From: Pseudomonas botevensis
Lineage (GTDB): Bacteria > Pseudomonadota > Gammaproteobacteria > Pseudomonadales > Pseudomonadaceae
Assembly (NCBI RefSeq): GCF_019145475.1
Contig: NZ_JAHTKI010000002.1
Location: 248,001 to 312,000, forward strand
Length of the DNA: 64,000 bases
Direction of reading: 5' to 3'
Each line of letters begins with the position of its first letter. Within the stretch, counting starts at the first letter, position 1. The position numbers and the translations under genes are program-made. This document shows, piece by piece, positions 1-8,330 of the stretch. The notes below the pieces were generated by a model. That model was not told the DNA's origin. It worked only from the letters and a program-made list of their open reading frames with translations, and ran no database searches.

Positions 1-2
1 GT

Positions 3-257
3 CATATCGCCTTTCGTACCGATGATGACGCGGCGACGGTATTGCAGCGGGTACAGGCCAGTGGCTTGCCGTATCAGGTGGCGCAGGTGCCGGAGGACGG
101 AATCTGGCAGATTTTTGTGCAGATGCCCGGTGGGCTGGTGGTGGAACTGGACGCGAATTTTGAACCGCACACCGATCGACTCCCTTTTCCCCTCGCTCCC
201 GATGGAGGAGAGGGCTGGGGTGAGGGGGATGGGTCCGGAGTTCACACAAATCCCTGA
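3..257 (+). CDS. VOC (glyoxalase/bleomycin-resistance) family protein, 3' end only
   Basis: Only the last 84 codons are inside the window; the frame is open from base 3. The visible part begins HIAFRTDDD and contains QIFVQMPGGLVVELD, which fits the last beta strands of a VOC-fold enzyme, where a His and a Glu are metal ligands. VOC proteins of this kind normally stop soon after the VELD strand. Here the frame runs about 35 codons further, through a G-rich repeat (about 180-230), giving a low-complexity tail (PLAPDGGEGWGEGDG). The tail is probably repeat-derived and not functional. The substrate cannot be told from this fragment. Confidence 0.55.
   Translation, partial: HIAFRTDDDAATVLQRVQASGLPYQVAQVPEDGIWQIFVQMPGGLVVELDANFEPHTDRLPFPLAPDGGEGWGEGDGSGVHTNP
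183..230. repeat. Solo end of the CCCTCTCCC/GGGAGAGGG composite repeat
   Basis: Contains CCCCTCGCTCCC, a short spacer, then GGAGAGGGCTGGGGTGAGGG. The same module occurs near 21708, at both ends of 41897-42098 and at both ends of 55809-55967. Here it lies inside the 3' end of the VOC reading frame. Confidence 0.6.
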
Positions 258-275
258 TCAAACACCCAGCAAAAA

Positions 276-300
276 AAACGGCCCATAAAAAGGGCCGTTT
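276..300. terminator. Bidirectional intrinsic terminator
   Basis: Perfect 9-bp stem, AAACGGCCC (276-284) and GGGCCGTTT (292-300), with a 7-base loop. A-rich sequence on the left and T-rich on the right give a U-tract in both directions. It lies between the converging VOC gene and the MFS gene. Confidence 0.85.
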
Positions 301-317
301 CTCGTCGCTACCAACCC

Positions 318-1628
318 TTAAACCCGCAGCGCCCGCGTCATGCGCAGCGCCAGCAGACTCCCGCCGACAATCACCGCCGCCAGCAGGTACAACGCCGCGT
401 CGGTCGAGCCGGTGCTGTCCTTGACCCAACCCACCAGGTACGGGCTGAGGAACCCGGCCATCTGTCCCATGGAGTTGATCAGGGCCAGACCACCCGCCGC
501 CGCACCGGCGCTGAGCATGGCGGTCGGCACCGGCCAGAACATCGGCAGGCCGGTGAGGGCGCCCATGGTGGCCATGCTCAGGCCGAGAATGGCGATGGTC
601 GGATTGCCGGCGAAATTCACCGCGATCACCAGACCGATGGCGCCCATCAGCATCGGCACCACCAGGTGCCAGCGGCGCTCCTTGCGCAGGTCCGCCGAGC
701 GCCCGACCACCAGCATGAACACCGCTGCCAGCAGATACGGAATCGCGCTCAGCCAGCCGATCACCAGGTTATCGCTGAACCCCAGGTTCTTGATGATCGA
801 CGGCAGCCAGAAGTTGATCGCGTACACACCGCTCTGGATGCAGAAATAGATCAGACCGAATGCCCAGATCGCCGGGTTCTTGAACACCGCGAGCAGCGAG
901 TCGGTGGTGGTTTTCGGCTTGTTCGCCAGGTCTTCGGCCTGATCCGCTTCCAGCACCGCACGCTCATGGGGGCTCAGCCATTTTGCGTTGGCGAAGTTGT
1001 CGCTCAACAGGAAATACGCCAGCGCCCCAAGCACCACGGTCGGAATGCCTTGCAGCAGGAACATCCACTGCCAACCGGCCAGGCCTCCTTGACCGGCAGC
1101 AAAATGATTGAGGATCCACCCGGAAAACGGGCTACCGAGCAGGCCGGACACCGGGATCGCCGACATGAACAGCGCCATGATCCGGCCACGGCGGAAGGTC
1201 GGGAACCATTGCGAGAGGTAAAGCACCACGCCGGGGAAGAACCCGGCTTCAGCCGCGCCGGTGAACAGGCGCAGGGTGTAGAACCCGGTCGGTGTGGTCA
1301 CGAACAGCAGGCAGGTCGACAACGTGCCCCAAGTGATCATCATCAGCGCGATCCAGCGCCGTGGACCGAACTTGGTCAGCGCCAGGTTGCTCGGTACGCC
1401 GCACAGCACGTAGCCGATGAAGAAGATCCCGGCGCCGAGGCCGTAGACGGTTTCGCTGAATTTCAGGGCGTCGAGCATCTGCAGTTTGGCGAAGCCAACG
1501 TTCACCCGGTCGAGGTAGTTGAACAGGTAGCAGATGAAAATGAAGGGGATCAAACGCAGGGTAATGCGCTTGTATACGGCGTTTTTGTCGTCAGCGATGG
1601 CCTGGACGGCTGCGGCGCTCTGGGACAT
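318..1628 (-). CDS. MFS transporter, anion:cation symporter (ACS) family, probable glycerate/sugar-acid carrier
   Basis: A 436-residue, 12-TM major facilitator protein. The start is ATG at 1628 (MSQSAAAVQA), preceded by AGAGAG; the longer frame upstream is antisense to the regulator gene and was rejected. The N-terminal ICYLFNYLDRVNVGFA segment is the typical ACS-family TM1 motif with D-R-x-N, as in phthalate, tartrate and glucarate permeases. It diverges from a CdaR-type regulator, and a glycerate kinase follows that regulator, so the cargo is probably glycerate, glucarate or a related sugar acid. The family is certain; the substrate is inferred from neighbours. Confidence 0.85.
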   Translation of the reverse strand: MSQSAAAVQAIADDKNAVYKRITLRLIPFIFICYLFNYLDRVNVGFAKLQMLDALKFSETVYGLGAGIFFIGYVLCGVPSNLALTKFGPRRWIALMMITWGTLSTCLLFVTTPTGFYTLRLFTGAAEAGFFPGVVLYLSQWFPTFRRGRIMALFMSAIPVSGLLGSPFSGWILNHFAAGQGGLAGWQWMFLLQGIPTVVLGALAYFLLSDNFANAKWLSPHERAVLEADQAEDLANKPKTTTDSLLAVFKNPAIWAFGLIYFCIQSGVYAINFWLPSIIKNLGFSDNLVIGWLSAIPYLLAAVFMLVVGRSADLRKERRWHLVVPMLMGAIGLVIAVNFAGNPTIAILGLSMATMGALTGLPMFWPVPTAMLSAGAAAGGLALINSMGQMAGFLSPYLVGWVKDSTGSTDAALYLLAAVIVGGSLLALRMTRALRV

Positions 1629-1727
1629 GGCGGCTCTCTCTTTTATTATGATTTTTTGCGATGCAAGGGTAACGTTGATCGCCCTGAGAGTCTCGGTCAC
1701 CTGTGGCCGGATTGTCTTTGTGCCTGA

Positions 1728-1755
1728 GCACAGGGTTTGCCGCCAGACCCTGTGC
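1728..1755. promoter_or_regulatory. Inverted repeat between MFS carrier and CdaR regulator, putative operator
   Basis: Perfect 9-bp arms GCACAGGGT (1728-1736) and ACCCTGTGC (1747-1755), with a 10-bp spacer, so the half-site centres are 19 bp apart (two helical turns). It sits in the 171-bp divergent promoter region, 45 bp upstream of the regulator start. It is a plausible CdaR-type binding site for both genes. Confidence 0.5.
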
Positions 1756-1799
1756 GGGTGAACAACCGTCCGCGCCTGTTTACAAGGATTCCCGCTGTC

Positions 1800-2924
1800 A
1801 TGTTTGAACTCGATCACGATCTGGCCCAGGACATCGTCGACCGGGCGATGGCCATTTTGCCGTACAACGTCAACGTCATGGACAGCCAGGGCCTGATCCT
1901 CGGCAGCGGCGAGCCTGAGCGGATCAACACCCGCCATGAAGGCGCGCAACTGGTGCTGGCCAACAGTCGGGTGGTGGAGATCGACGCCCAGACCGCCGCG
2001 CATCTGAAAGGCGTGCAACCGGGGATCAACCTGCCGCTGTTGCTCGATCAGCGCTTGATCGGCGTGTTGGGCATCACCGGCGAGCCGGAGCAGTTGCGCA
2101 CCTACGCCGAACTGGTGCGGATGACCGCCGAGATGCTGGTCGGCCAGCGCAACCAGCAGGCCGAACAACAATGGCGGCGTCAGCGTTGCGATGACCTGCT
2201 GGCGCTGCTGTTGAGCGAGGCCGGGGATTCGCCGCGTCTGGTGGACGAAGCGCAGCAACTGGGGCTCAAGCCGCAACTGACGCGAGTGCCGTATCTGTTC
2301 GAACTGGGCCTGGAACACGGGCCGGGGCAGACCGTCGATGCGCTGAGTGCCTGGCTGATGTCGCGCTATCCGGACAGTTGGTGTGTGAGTTCGGCGAAGT
2401 CGTCGCTGCTCTGGTGTCGGCCGGCCAGTCAGACGGTCGAGCATGATCGCCTGCTGGAGAAACTTGATGGCCTGGGCTGGAAGATTCTGCGTATCGCCGT
2501 GGGCGGGCAGGCTGATGGTCTGGCAGGGTTGCGCCGCTGCTATCGGCGAGTCGGCGACTTGCTCGCTTACGGCCGTGAAGTGTTGCCGCGCTCACGGCTG
2601 CTGACGCTCAATCGCTATCGGCTGCCAGTGATGCTCTGGCGCCACCGCAACGATGACGCCCTCGATGAATTGCTCAAACCGCTACGCAAAGTGATCGCCA
2701 AAGACAACAACGGCCAGTTGCTCGCGACCCTGCGCAGTTGGTGCGATCACGACGGACAGAGTCAGGCCTGTGCCGATGCGCTGGGGATTCATCGCAACAG
2801 TCTGCGTTATCGGATGGAGCGGATTGCCGAACTCAGCGGAGTCGATCCGTTGCGGCTGGACGGCATGCTGGCGTTGTACCTGGGTGTGCAATTGCTGCCG
2901 CAGACCGACGATTTGTCGAAATGA
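1800..2924 (+). CDS. cdaR: CdaR-family transcriptional regulator (sugar diacid / glycerate responsive)
   Basis: 374 residues, close to E. coli CdaR (385). Order: N-terminal sugar-diacid recognition domain (about 1-135; NVMDSQGLILGSG, GVLGITGEPEQLRTYAELVRMTAEM), a middle GGDEF-like region, and a C-terminal PucR/CdaR helix-turn-helix (SQACADALGIHRNSLRYRMERI). ATG 1800 was preferred over an upstream in-frame TTG (1737) because the recognition domain begins there and AAGGA lies upstream; the TTG also falls inside the inverted repeat. It probably activates the divergent MFS carrier and the downstream kinase. Confidence 0.85.
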   Translation: MFELDHDLAQDIVDRAMAILPYNVNVMDSQGLILGSGEPERINTRHEGAQLVLANSRVVEIDAQTAAHLKGVQPGINLPLLLDQRLIGVLGITGEPEQLRTYAELVRMTAEMLVGQRNQQAEQQWRRQRCDDLLALLLSEAGDSPRLVDEAQQLGLKPQLTRVPYLFELGLEHGPGQTVDALSAWLMSRYPDSWCVSSAKSSLLWCRPASQTVEHDRLLEKLDGLGWKILRIAVGGQADGLAGLRRCYRRVGDLLAYGREVLPRSRLLTLNRYRLPVMLWRHRNDDALDELLKPLRKVIAKDNNGQLLATLRSWCDHDGQSQACADALGIHRNSLRYRMERIAELSGVDPLRLDGMLALYLGVQLLPQTDDLSK

Positions 2925-3015
2925 ACAATAAACGCCTGCACCCATTGTGCAGCGGACAGGCGTCAAGGATCGAGACGACTGGCAGCATGAGGGCCATTGG
3001 AACTGGAGAATTCGC

Positions 3016-4155
3016 ATGAAGATCGTCATCGCCCCCGATTCGTTCAAGGACAGCCTGAGTGCCCAAGGCGTGGCCGAGGCCATTGCGTTGGGGCTGGCGC
3101 AGATCTGGCCGCAGGCCACGCTGGTCAAGTGCCCGATGGCTGATGGTGGTGAAGGCACGGTGGAGTCGATTCTCGATGCCTGCGAAGGCCAGTTGCGCCG
3201 CACTCGCGTGCGTGGTCCATTGGGCGCTCCGGTCGAAGCCGCGTGGGGCTGGTTGCCGCACAACCACACCGCGATCATCGAAATGGCCGAAGCCAGCGGC
3301 CTGCAATTGGTGCCGCCGGGGCAGCGCGATGCGTGCATCAGCAGCACGTTCGGCACGGGCGAGTTGATCCGCGCGGCGCTGGATGCCGGCGCGCAACGGG
3401 TGATCCTCGCCATCGGCGGCAGCGCCACCAACGACGCCGGCGCCGGGGCGATGCAGGCGCTGGGCGTCAAGTTGCTGGATGCTCAGGGCCAGACACTGGT
3501 GCCGGGTGGCCTGGCGCTGGCACAGCTGGCGCGGCTGGATCTGACCGATCTCGATCCGCGTCTTGCCCATGTGCGCTTCGACATCGCCGCCGACGTGAAC
3601 AATCCGTTGTGCGGCCCCCATGGCGCCTCGGCGATTTTCGGCCCGCAAAAAGGTGCGTCGCCAGCGCAGGTGCAACAACTGGATCAGGCCTTGGGCCATT
3701 TCGCTGAAGTTTGCGCCCAGGCGCTGGGCAAGGACGTGCGCGACGAGCCGGGCAGCGGGGCGGCGGGTGGCCTGGGTTTTGCGGCGAAGGCCTTTCTCGG
3801 CGCACGGTTCCAGGCCGGGGTGGAAGTGGTCGCCGAACTGGTTGGCCTGGCCGACGCAGTCAAGGGCGCGGATCTGCTGATCACCGGCGAAGGGCGCTTC
3901 GATGCCCAGACCCTGCGCGGCAAGACGCCGTTCGGCGTGGCGCGGATCGCCAAGCAAAACGGGGTGCCGGTGATCGTCATTGCCGGGACGCTGGGTGAGG
4001 GTTATCAGGAACTCTACGGCCATGGCATTGATGCGGCGTTCGCCGTCACCAGCGGCCCGATGAGCCTTGAACAGGCCTGCGCCGAAGCGCCGCGCCTGTT
4101 GCGCGAACGCGCCACTGATATTGCTCGCGTCTGGCGGATTGCGGCCAAGCCTTGA
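3016..4155 (+). CDS. garK: Glycerate 2-kinase (GarK/GlxK type)
   Basis: 379 residues, normal for the family. It starts MKIVIAPDSFKDSLSA with GGAG upstream. Diagnostic segments are CPMADGGEGTVE, IGGSATNDAGAGAMQALG and DLLITGEGRFDAQTLRGKTP. Family members phosphorylate D-glycerate with ATP to 2-phosphoglycerate in the cytoplasm. It follows the CdaR-type regulator by 91 bp on the same strand, completing an uptake-regulation-phosphorylation unit for glycerate or for aldaric acids degraded through it. A hairpin follows the stop. Confidence 0.9.
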   Translation: MKIVIAPDSFKDSLSAQGVAEAIALGLAQIWPQATLVKCPMADGGEGTVESILDACEGQLRRTRVRGPLGAPVEAAWGWLPHNHTAIIEMAEASGLQLVPPGQRDACISSTFGTGELIRAALDAGAQRVILAIGGSATNDAGAGAMQALGVKLLDAQGQTLVPGGLALAQLARLDLTDLDPRLAHVRFDIAADVNNPLCGPHGASAIFGPQKGASPAQVQQLDQALGHFAEVCAQALGKDVRDEPGSGAAGGLGFAAKAFLGARFQAGVEVVAELVGLADAVKGADLLITGEGRFDAQTLRGKTPFGVARIAKQNGVPVIVIAGTLGEGYQELYGHGIDAAFAVTSGPMSLEQACAEAPRLLRERATDIARVWRIAAKP

Positions 4156-4166
4156 ACCTCATTGCT

Positions 4167-4197
4167 GATTGTTCCCTCGTGGCCCGTGGGAACAATC
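4167..4197. terminator. Hairpin after glycerate kinase
   Basis: Perfect 10-bp stem GATTGTTCCC (4167-4176) / GGGAACAATC (4188-4197) with an 11-base loop. No strong U-tract follows, so intrinsic termination is likely but not certain. Confidence 0.6.
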
Positions 4198-4403
4198 AAA
4201 CAGCCATCATGCACAAGTGTTTCATTCGTGTAACACCTTGAAAAATATTTCTTCTTCCCCTGCAAACTTCCTCAAGCCTGGCCGATACAGAGAACAGGCG
4301 CGCACAAGACCTCGTAAAACAGTGACGCCGGACTGACACCCGTTCCACGGGCCAGTGATTACGGCAAGGACGCTCGTTGTTTCCATCATCCGAGAGTCCT
4401 CCT

Positions 4404-6029
4404 ATGTCCTTGCGTAATCTGAATATCGCGCCCCGTGCCTTCCTCGGTTTTGCCTTTATTGCCCTGTTGGTGATCGTGCTCGGCGTGTTTGCCGTCAACC
4501 GCATGTCGATCATCCGCCAGGCATCCATCGACATGGAAACCAATCAACTGCCCAGCGTTGGCTACCTTGGGGTCGTCACGGAAAACGTTCTGCGCATGCG
4601 GATTCTGTCGTTCCGGGTCTTGGTCAATCGTGAGCCGGCCAGCCTGCAAGAGGCCCAGACTCGCATCGGTGTGCTGGTGGACAAGGTGCGTGGTGCTCAG
4701 GCCAGTTATGCCGCGCTGCCCGCCGGTGGCGAGGAGGCCGCACAATACAAGGCTTTCGCTGCGACACTTGAGAACTACCTGCAAGCGCAGAGCCAGATGC
4801 TGGAGTTGTCGCGCCAGGACAAGGTCGAAGAGATGCGCACCCTGATCAACACCCGGATCAAAGAGGGCACCGATCAGATGGGTGAGCAGCTCAACAAGCT
4901 GATTGCGATCAACACCGCCGATGCGAAAACCGCGTCGGCGCAGGCCGGCGAGCATTTCGATAGCGCAATCACCGGCATCATTATCGTCGCGGTAATTGCC
5001 GCGTTGGCGACCGTCCTGCTGGCCCTGCTGCTGACCCGCAGCATCGTCAACCCGCTGAACCGCGCGGTGCAGGCCGCGCAAACCATTGCCGGTGGCAACC
5101 TCAGCAAAACCATCGAGGTCGACGGCAAGGACGAACCGGCCCGTCTGCTCGAAGCCCTGGCGGCGATGCAGACCAACCTGCGCAAGACCATCGAGCAGAT
5201 CGCCGGCTCCGCAACCCAGTTGGGCGCAGCGGCCGAAGAACTCAGCGCGGTGACGGAAGAGGCCGCCCGTGGCGTGCAGCAGCAGAACGACGAAATCGAG
5301 CAGGCCGCCACCGCCGTGAATGAAATGACCGCGGCGGTGGAAGAGGTCGCGCGCAATGCCGTGTCGACTTCCGAGGCGTCGAACCAGTCGAACCACGCCG
5401 CCCGCGAAGGCCGCGACCAAGTGGTGAAAACCGTCGACGCGATCCAGACCATGACCCGTGACGTGCAGAACACTGCACAAATGATCGAGGGCCTGGCCGC
5501 TCAGGGCCGCGACATCGGTAAGGTGCTGGACGTGATCCGCGCCATCGCCGAGCAGACCAACCTGCTGGCGCTCAACGCGGCGATCGAAGCAGCCCGCGCC
5601 GGTGAGGCCGGACGTGGCTTTGCGGTGGTGGCGGACGAAGTGCGTGCCTTGGCCCATCGCACTGCGCAATCGACTCAGGAAATCGAAAAAATGGTCGCCG
5701 GCATCCAGAACGGCACCGGCGAAGCGGTCGAGTCGATGCAGCAGAGCAACCAGCGCACCCAGTCGACCCTGGAAATGGCCCGCGCCGCCGGCATCGCACT
5801 GGAGCAGATCACTCAGTCGATCAACCTGATCAACGAGCGCAATCTGGTGATCGCCAGCGCCTCCGAAGAACAGGCCCAGGTGTCGCGCGAGGTCGACCGC
5901 AACCTGGTGAATATTCGCGATCTGGCCACGCAATCGGCCGCCGGGGCCAACCAGACCAGCGCCGCGACCCACGAATTGTCGCGTCTTGCGGTGGATTTGA
6001 ATGCCATGGTGGCGCGTTTCGTGATTTGA
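4404..6029 (+). CDS. Methyl-accepting chemotaxis protein
   Basis: 541 residues in the normal chemoreceptor order: TM1 (about 13-32), a periplasmic four-helix-bundle sensor of about 155 residues, TM2 (about 188-210), HAMP (about 211-263), then a long coiled-coil signalling domain. The CheA/CheW-binding hairpin tip [18 protein letters not shown] begins near residue 383. The start [11 protein letters not shown] was chosen because TM1 follows directly. There is no C-terminal CheR pentapeptide (the end is [10 protein letters not shown]). The ligand cannot be predicted; neighbours suggest only that it is near organic-acid and arginine genes. Confidence 0.92.
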   Translation: MSLRNLNIAPRAFLGFAFIALLVIVLGVFAVNRMSIIRQASIDMETNQLPSVGYLGVVTENVLRMRILSFRVLVNREPASLQEAQTRIGVLVDKVRGAQASYAALPAGGEEAAQYKAFAATLENYLQAQSQMLELSRQDKVEEMRTLINTRIKEGTDQMGEQLNKLIAINTADAKTASAQAGEHFDSAITGIIIVAVIAALATVLLALLLTRSIVNPLNRAVQAAQTIAGGNLSKTIEVDGKDEPARLLEALAAMQTNLRKTIEQIAGSATQLGAAAEELSAVTEEAARGVQQQNDEIEQAATAVNEMTAAVEEVARNAVSTSEASNQSNHAAREGRDQVVKTVDAIQTMTRDVQNTAQMIEGLAAQGRDIGKVLDVIRAIAEQTNLLALNAAIEAARAGEAGRGFAVVADEVRALAHRTAQSTQEIEKMVAGIQNGTGEAVESMQQSNQRTQSTLEMARAAGIALEQITQSINLINERNLVIASASEEQAQVSREVDRNLVNIRDLATQSAAGANQTSAATHELSRLAVDLNAMVARFVI

Positions 6030-6070
6030 GATAGGGTGAAGGCTGGAGACCGCGCAAACAGGAGAGGTAA

Positions 6071-7258
6071 ATGCGCTATTCAGCCTTGACCCAACGAATC
6101 GCCGGGGAAGGAGCAGCAGCCTGGCGGATTCATGACCGAGCGCTGGAGTTACGCGCGCAAGGCGTCGATGTGTTGCTGCTGTCGGTGGGCGATCCGGACT
6201 TCGACACGCCGCTGCCGATCATCCATGGCGCCATCGACAGCCTGTTGGCCGGCGATACACATTATTCGGAGGTGCGCGGCCGGCTGGAGCTGCGCAACCT
6301 GATCGCCGAGCGCCATCAGCGGCACTGCGGGCAAATCGTCGATGCCGAGCAGGTGATTGTGCTGCCGGGCGCACAATGTGCGGTGTATTCAGTGGCGCAA
6401 TGCCTGCTGGACCCGGGCGATGAAGTGATCGTCGCCGAGCCGATGTACGTGACCTATGAAGGTGTGTTCGGCGCGTGCGGCGCGACCGTGGTGCCCGTGC
6501 CGGTTCGCCCGGACAACGGCTTTCGCGTCGACCCGGCGGACGTTGCGGTGCGAATTACCCCGAAGACCCGGGCCATGTTGCTCAACAGCCCCAATAACCC
6601 CTCGGGCGCCAGTCTGTCGCTGCCGATCTGGCAGGCACTGGCGGCGCTGTGCGTGGGCCATGACTTGTGGCTGATCAGCGATGAGGTCTACAGCGATCTG
6701 TTGTACGAGGGCGAACACGTCAGCCCGGCGAGTCTGCCGGGCATGGCCGAGCGCACGGCGACCATCAACAGCCTGTCGAAATCCCACGCCATGACCGGTT
6801 GGCGGATCGGCTGGATGATCGGCCCCAGGGAGTTGGCCGAACATCTGGTGAACCTGTCGCTGAGCATGTTGTTCGGCCTGCCTGACTTTGTGCAGAAAGC
6901 CGCGCAGGTGGCGCTGGAAAAGGATCTCCCGGAAGTGACGCAGATGCGCGAGGAGTATCGCTTGCGCCGGGATCTGGTGTGCGAGCGTCTGCGCGGCTGC
7001 CCGGGGCTGTACCCGATCGTTCCGGATGGCGGGATGTTTGTGATGGTCGATGTGCGCCAGACCGGCCTTGGCGCCCAGGACTTTGCCGAGCGCCTGCTTG
7101 AGGGCTACGGGGTTTCGGTGCTGGCCGGCGAAGCCTTCGGGCCGAGTGCGGCGGGACACATCCGCATCGGCCTGGTGGTGGATCGGGTGAAACTGGCCGA
7201 CGCCTGTTCGCGGATTGCCTTGTGCGCGGCGCAACTGTTGCAGGCGCGTACGGCCTGA
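6071..7258 (+). CDS. aruH: Arginine:pyruvate transaminase (AruH-like), class I/II aminotransferase
   Basis: 395 residues, PLP fold type I. It closely resembles what I recall of P. aeruginosa AruH: MRYSALTQRIAGEGAAAW, LLLSVGDPDFDTP, GEHVSPASLPGMAERTAT and SVLAGEAFGPSAAGHIR. The PLP lysine is K237 in NSLSKSHAMTGWRIGW, and LNSPNNPSGA binds PLP and substrate. AruH converts L-arginine and pyruvate to 2-ketoarginine and alanine, the first step of the ATA pathway. GGAGAGG precedes ATG 6071. The partner decarboxylase AruI, adjacent in P. aeruginosa, is not next to it, so arginine specificity is probable but not proven. Confidence 0.78.
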   Translation: MRYSALTQRIAGEGAAAWRIHDRALELRAQGVDVLLLSVGDPDFDTPLPIIHGAIDSLLAGDTHYSEVRGRLELRNLIAERHQRHCGQIVDAEQVIVLPGAQCAVYSVAQCLLDPGDEVIVAEPMYVTYEGVFGACGATVVPVPVRPDNGFRVDPADVAVRITPKTRAMLLNSPNNPSGASLSLPIWQALAALCVGHDLWLISDEVYSDLLYEGEHVSPASLPGMAERTATINSLSKSHAMTGWRIGWMIGPRELAEHLVNLSLSMLFGLPDFVQKAAQVALEKDLPEVTQMREEYRLRRDLVCERLRGCPGLYPIVPDGGMFVMVDVRQTGLGAQDFAERLLEGYGVSVLAGEAFGPSAAGHIRIGLVVDRVKLADACSRIALCAAQLLQARTA

Positions 7259-7279
7259 GGTTCCTGTGGTGCCTGTGCC

Positions 7280-7313
7280 GGCCGCTTTCGCGGGCTTGCC
7301 CCCGAAAGCGGCC
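7280..7313. terminator. REP-like hairpin between converging aruH and kguD
   Basis: 11-bp perfect stem (7280-7290 with 7303-7313) around a 12-base loop containing GGGCTTGCCC, a REP core. Its place between two converging genes fits a shared terminator. Confidence 0.6.
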
Positions 7314-7331
7314 TGGCAGGCGGCGATAATC

Positions 7332-8309
7332 TCAACCCTGCCAGGCCGCTGGATTCACCAGATTCGCAGGTTTTTCCCCACTCAACGCCGTCAGCAGATT
7401 CTCCACCGCGCACCGCGCCATCGCTTCCCGCGTTTCATGGGTGGCTGACCCCATGTGCGGCGTGGCGACCACGTTGCTCAATTGCAGCAACGGTGAGTCA
7501 TGGTTCAGCGGTTCGTGCTCGAACACGTCCAGGCCCGCAGCGCGAATGCGCTGGTGACGCAAGGTGTCGATCAGCGCCGCTTCGTCCACCACTTTGCCCC
7601 GTGAAATGTTGATGAAAATGCTCTCGGGACGCATCAATGCGAACTGTTCGGCACCGATCAGGCCTTCGGTCTGCGCAGTCAGCGGCAAGGTCAGGCAAAC
7701 GAAATCCGCTTCCTGCAACAACGCTTCGAGGCTGCGGTAATGCGCATCGAAGCGTGCCTCGACCGTCGGTTTGCGCGACTGGCTGTGATAGATCACCGGC
7801 ATGCCGAAACCGAAATGCCCGCGCTGGGCCAGCGCCTCGCCGATCCGGCCCAGGCCGATGATGCCCAGGGTCTTGCCATGCACATCGGTGCCGAAGTGCG
7901 CCGGGCCGATGCTGCGATGCCACTGACCGCCGCGCACCAGGTTCGCCAGTTCCACCACCCGCCGGGCTGTCGCCAGAATCAGCGCGAAACCGGTGTCGGC
8001 GGTGGTTTCGGTGAGCACGTCCGGGGTGTTGGTCAGCAGGATACGGCGGCGGGTCAGGTAATCGATGTCGTAGTTGTCGACGCCCACCGAAACACTGGAA
8101 ACCGCTTGCAGCTGCGGTGCCAGATCGAGCAACGGCGCGTCCAGTTTCAGGCTGGCACCGAGCAAACCGTGAGCGCCGGGCAGGGCGTCGCGCAGTTTCA
8201 TCAGGCCATCGGTGTCGAGGCTGTCGATCAGCGTGACGTCCACCTGCTGATGCAGGCGCGCCATCAACAGCGGTGAGAGTTTCTTGTACAGCACAACCTG
8301 CTTTTTCAT
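7332..8309 (-). CDS. kguD: 2-ketogluconate 6-phosphate reductase (D-2-hydroxyacid dehydrogenase family)
   Basis: 325 residues. The Rossmann glycine motif GIIGLGRIGEALAQ, the substrate-site arginine in NISRGKVVDEAAL and the catalytic His in VVATPHMGSATHETR identify the GhrB/TkrA branch of D-2-hydroxyacid dehydrogenases. As last gene of a kguE-kguK-kguT-kguD operon it should reduce 2-keto-6-phosphogluconate to 6-phosphogluconate with NAD(P)H. The start is ATG 8309 (MKKQVVLYKK), 9 nt after AAGAG; an ATG three codons upstream (8318) is too close to that site but remains possible. It lies 21 bp after kguT. Confidence 0.87.
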   Translation of the reverse strand: MKKQVVLYKKLSPLLMARLHQQVDVTLIDSLDTDGLMKLRDALPGAHGLLGASLKLDAPLLDLAPQLQAVSSVSVGVDNYDIDYLTRRRILLTNTPDVLTETTADTGFALILATARRVVELANLVRGGQWHRSIGPAHFGTDVHGKTLGIIGLGRIGEALAQRGHFGFGMPVIYHSQSRKPTVEARFDAHYRSLEALLQEADFVCLTLPLTAQTEGLIGAEQFALMRPESIFINISRGKVVDEAALIDTLRHQRIRAAGLDVFEHEPLNHDSPLLQLSNVVATPHMGSATHETREAMARCAVENLLTALSGEKPANLVNPAAWQG

Positions 8310-8330
8310 CGCAGTCATCTCTTGGGCAAT

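Noticed and set aside
318..2444. 708-residue minus-strand frame suggesting a fusion N-terminal to the MFS carrier
   Set aside because: The first 272 codons lie antisense to the CdaR gene and have no domain; ATG 1628 with its own ribosome site explains the carrier.
4386..5972. 528-residue open frame antisense to the chemoreceptor gene
   Set aside because: High-GC shadow frame; composition rich in Arg/His/Gly/Leu with no domain, and the plus-strand frame is a clear chemoreceptor.
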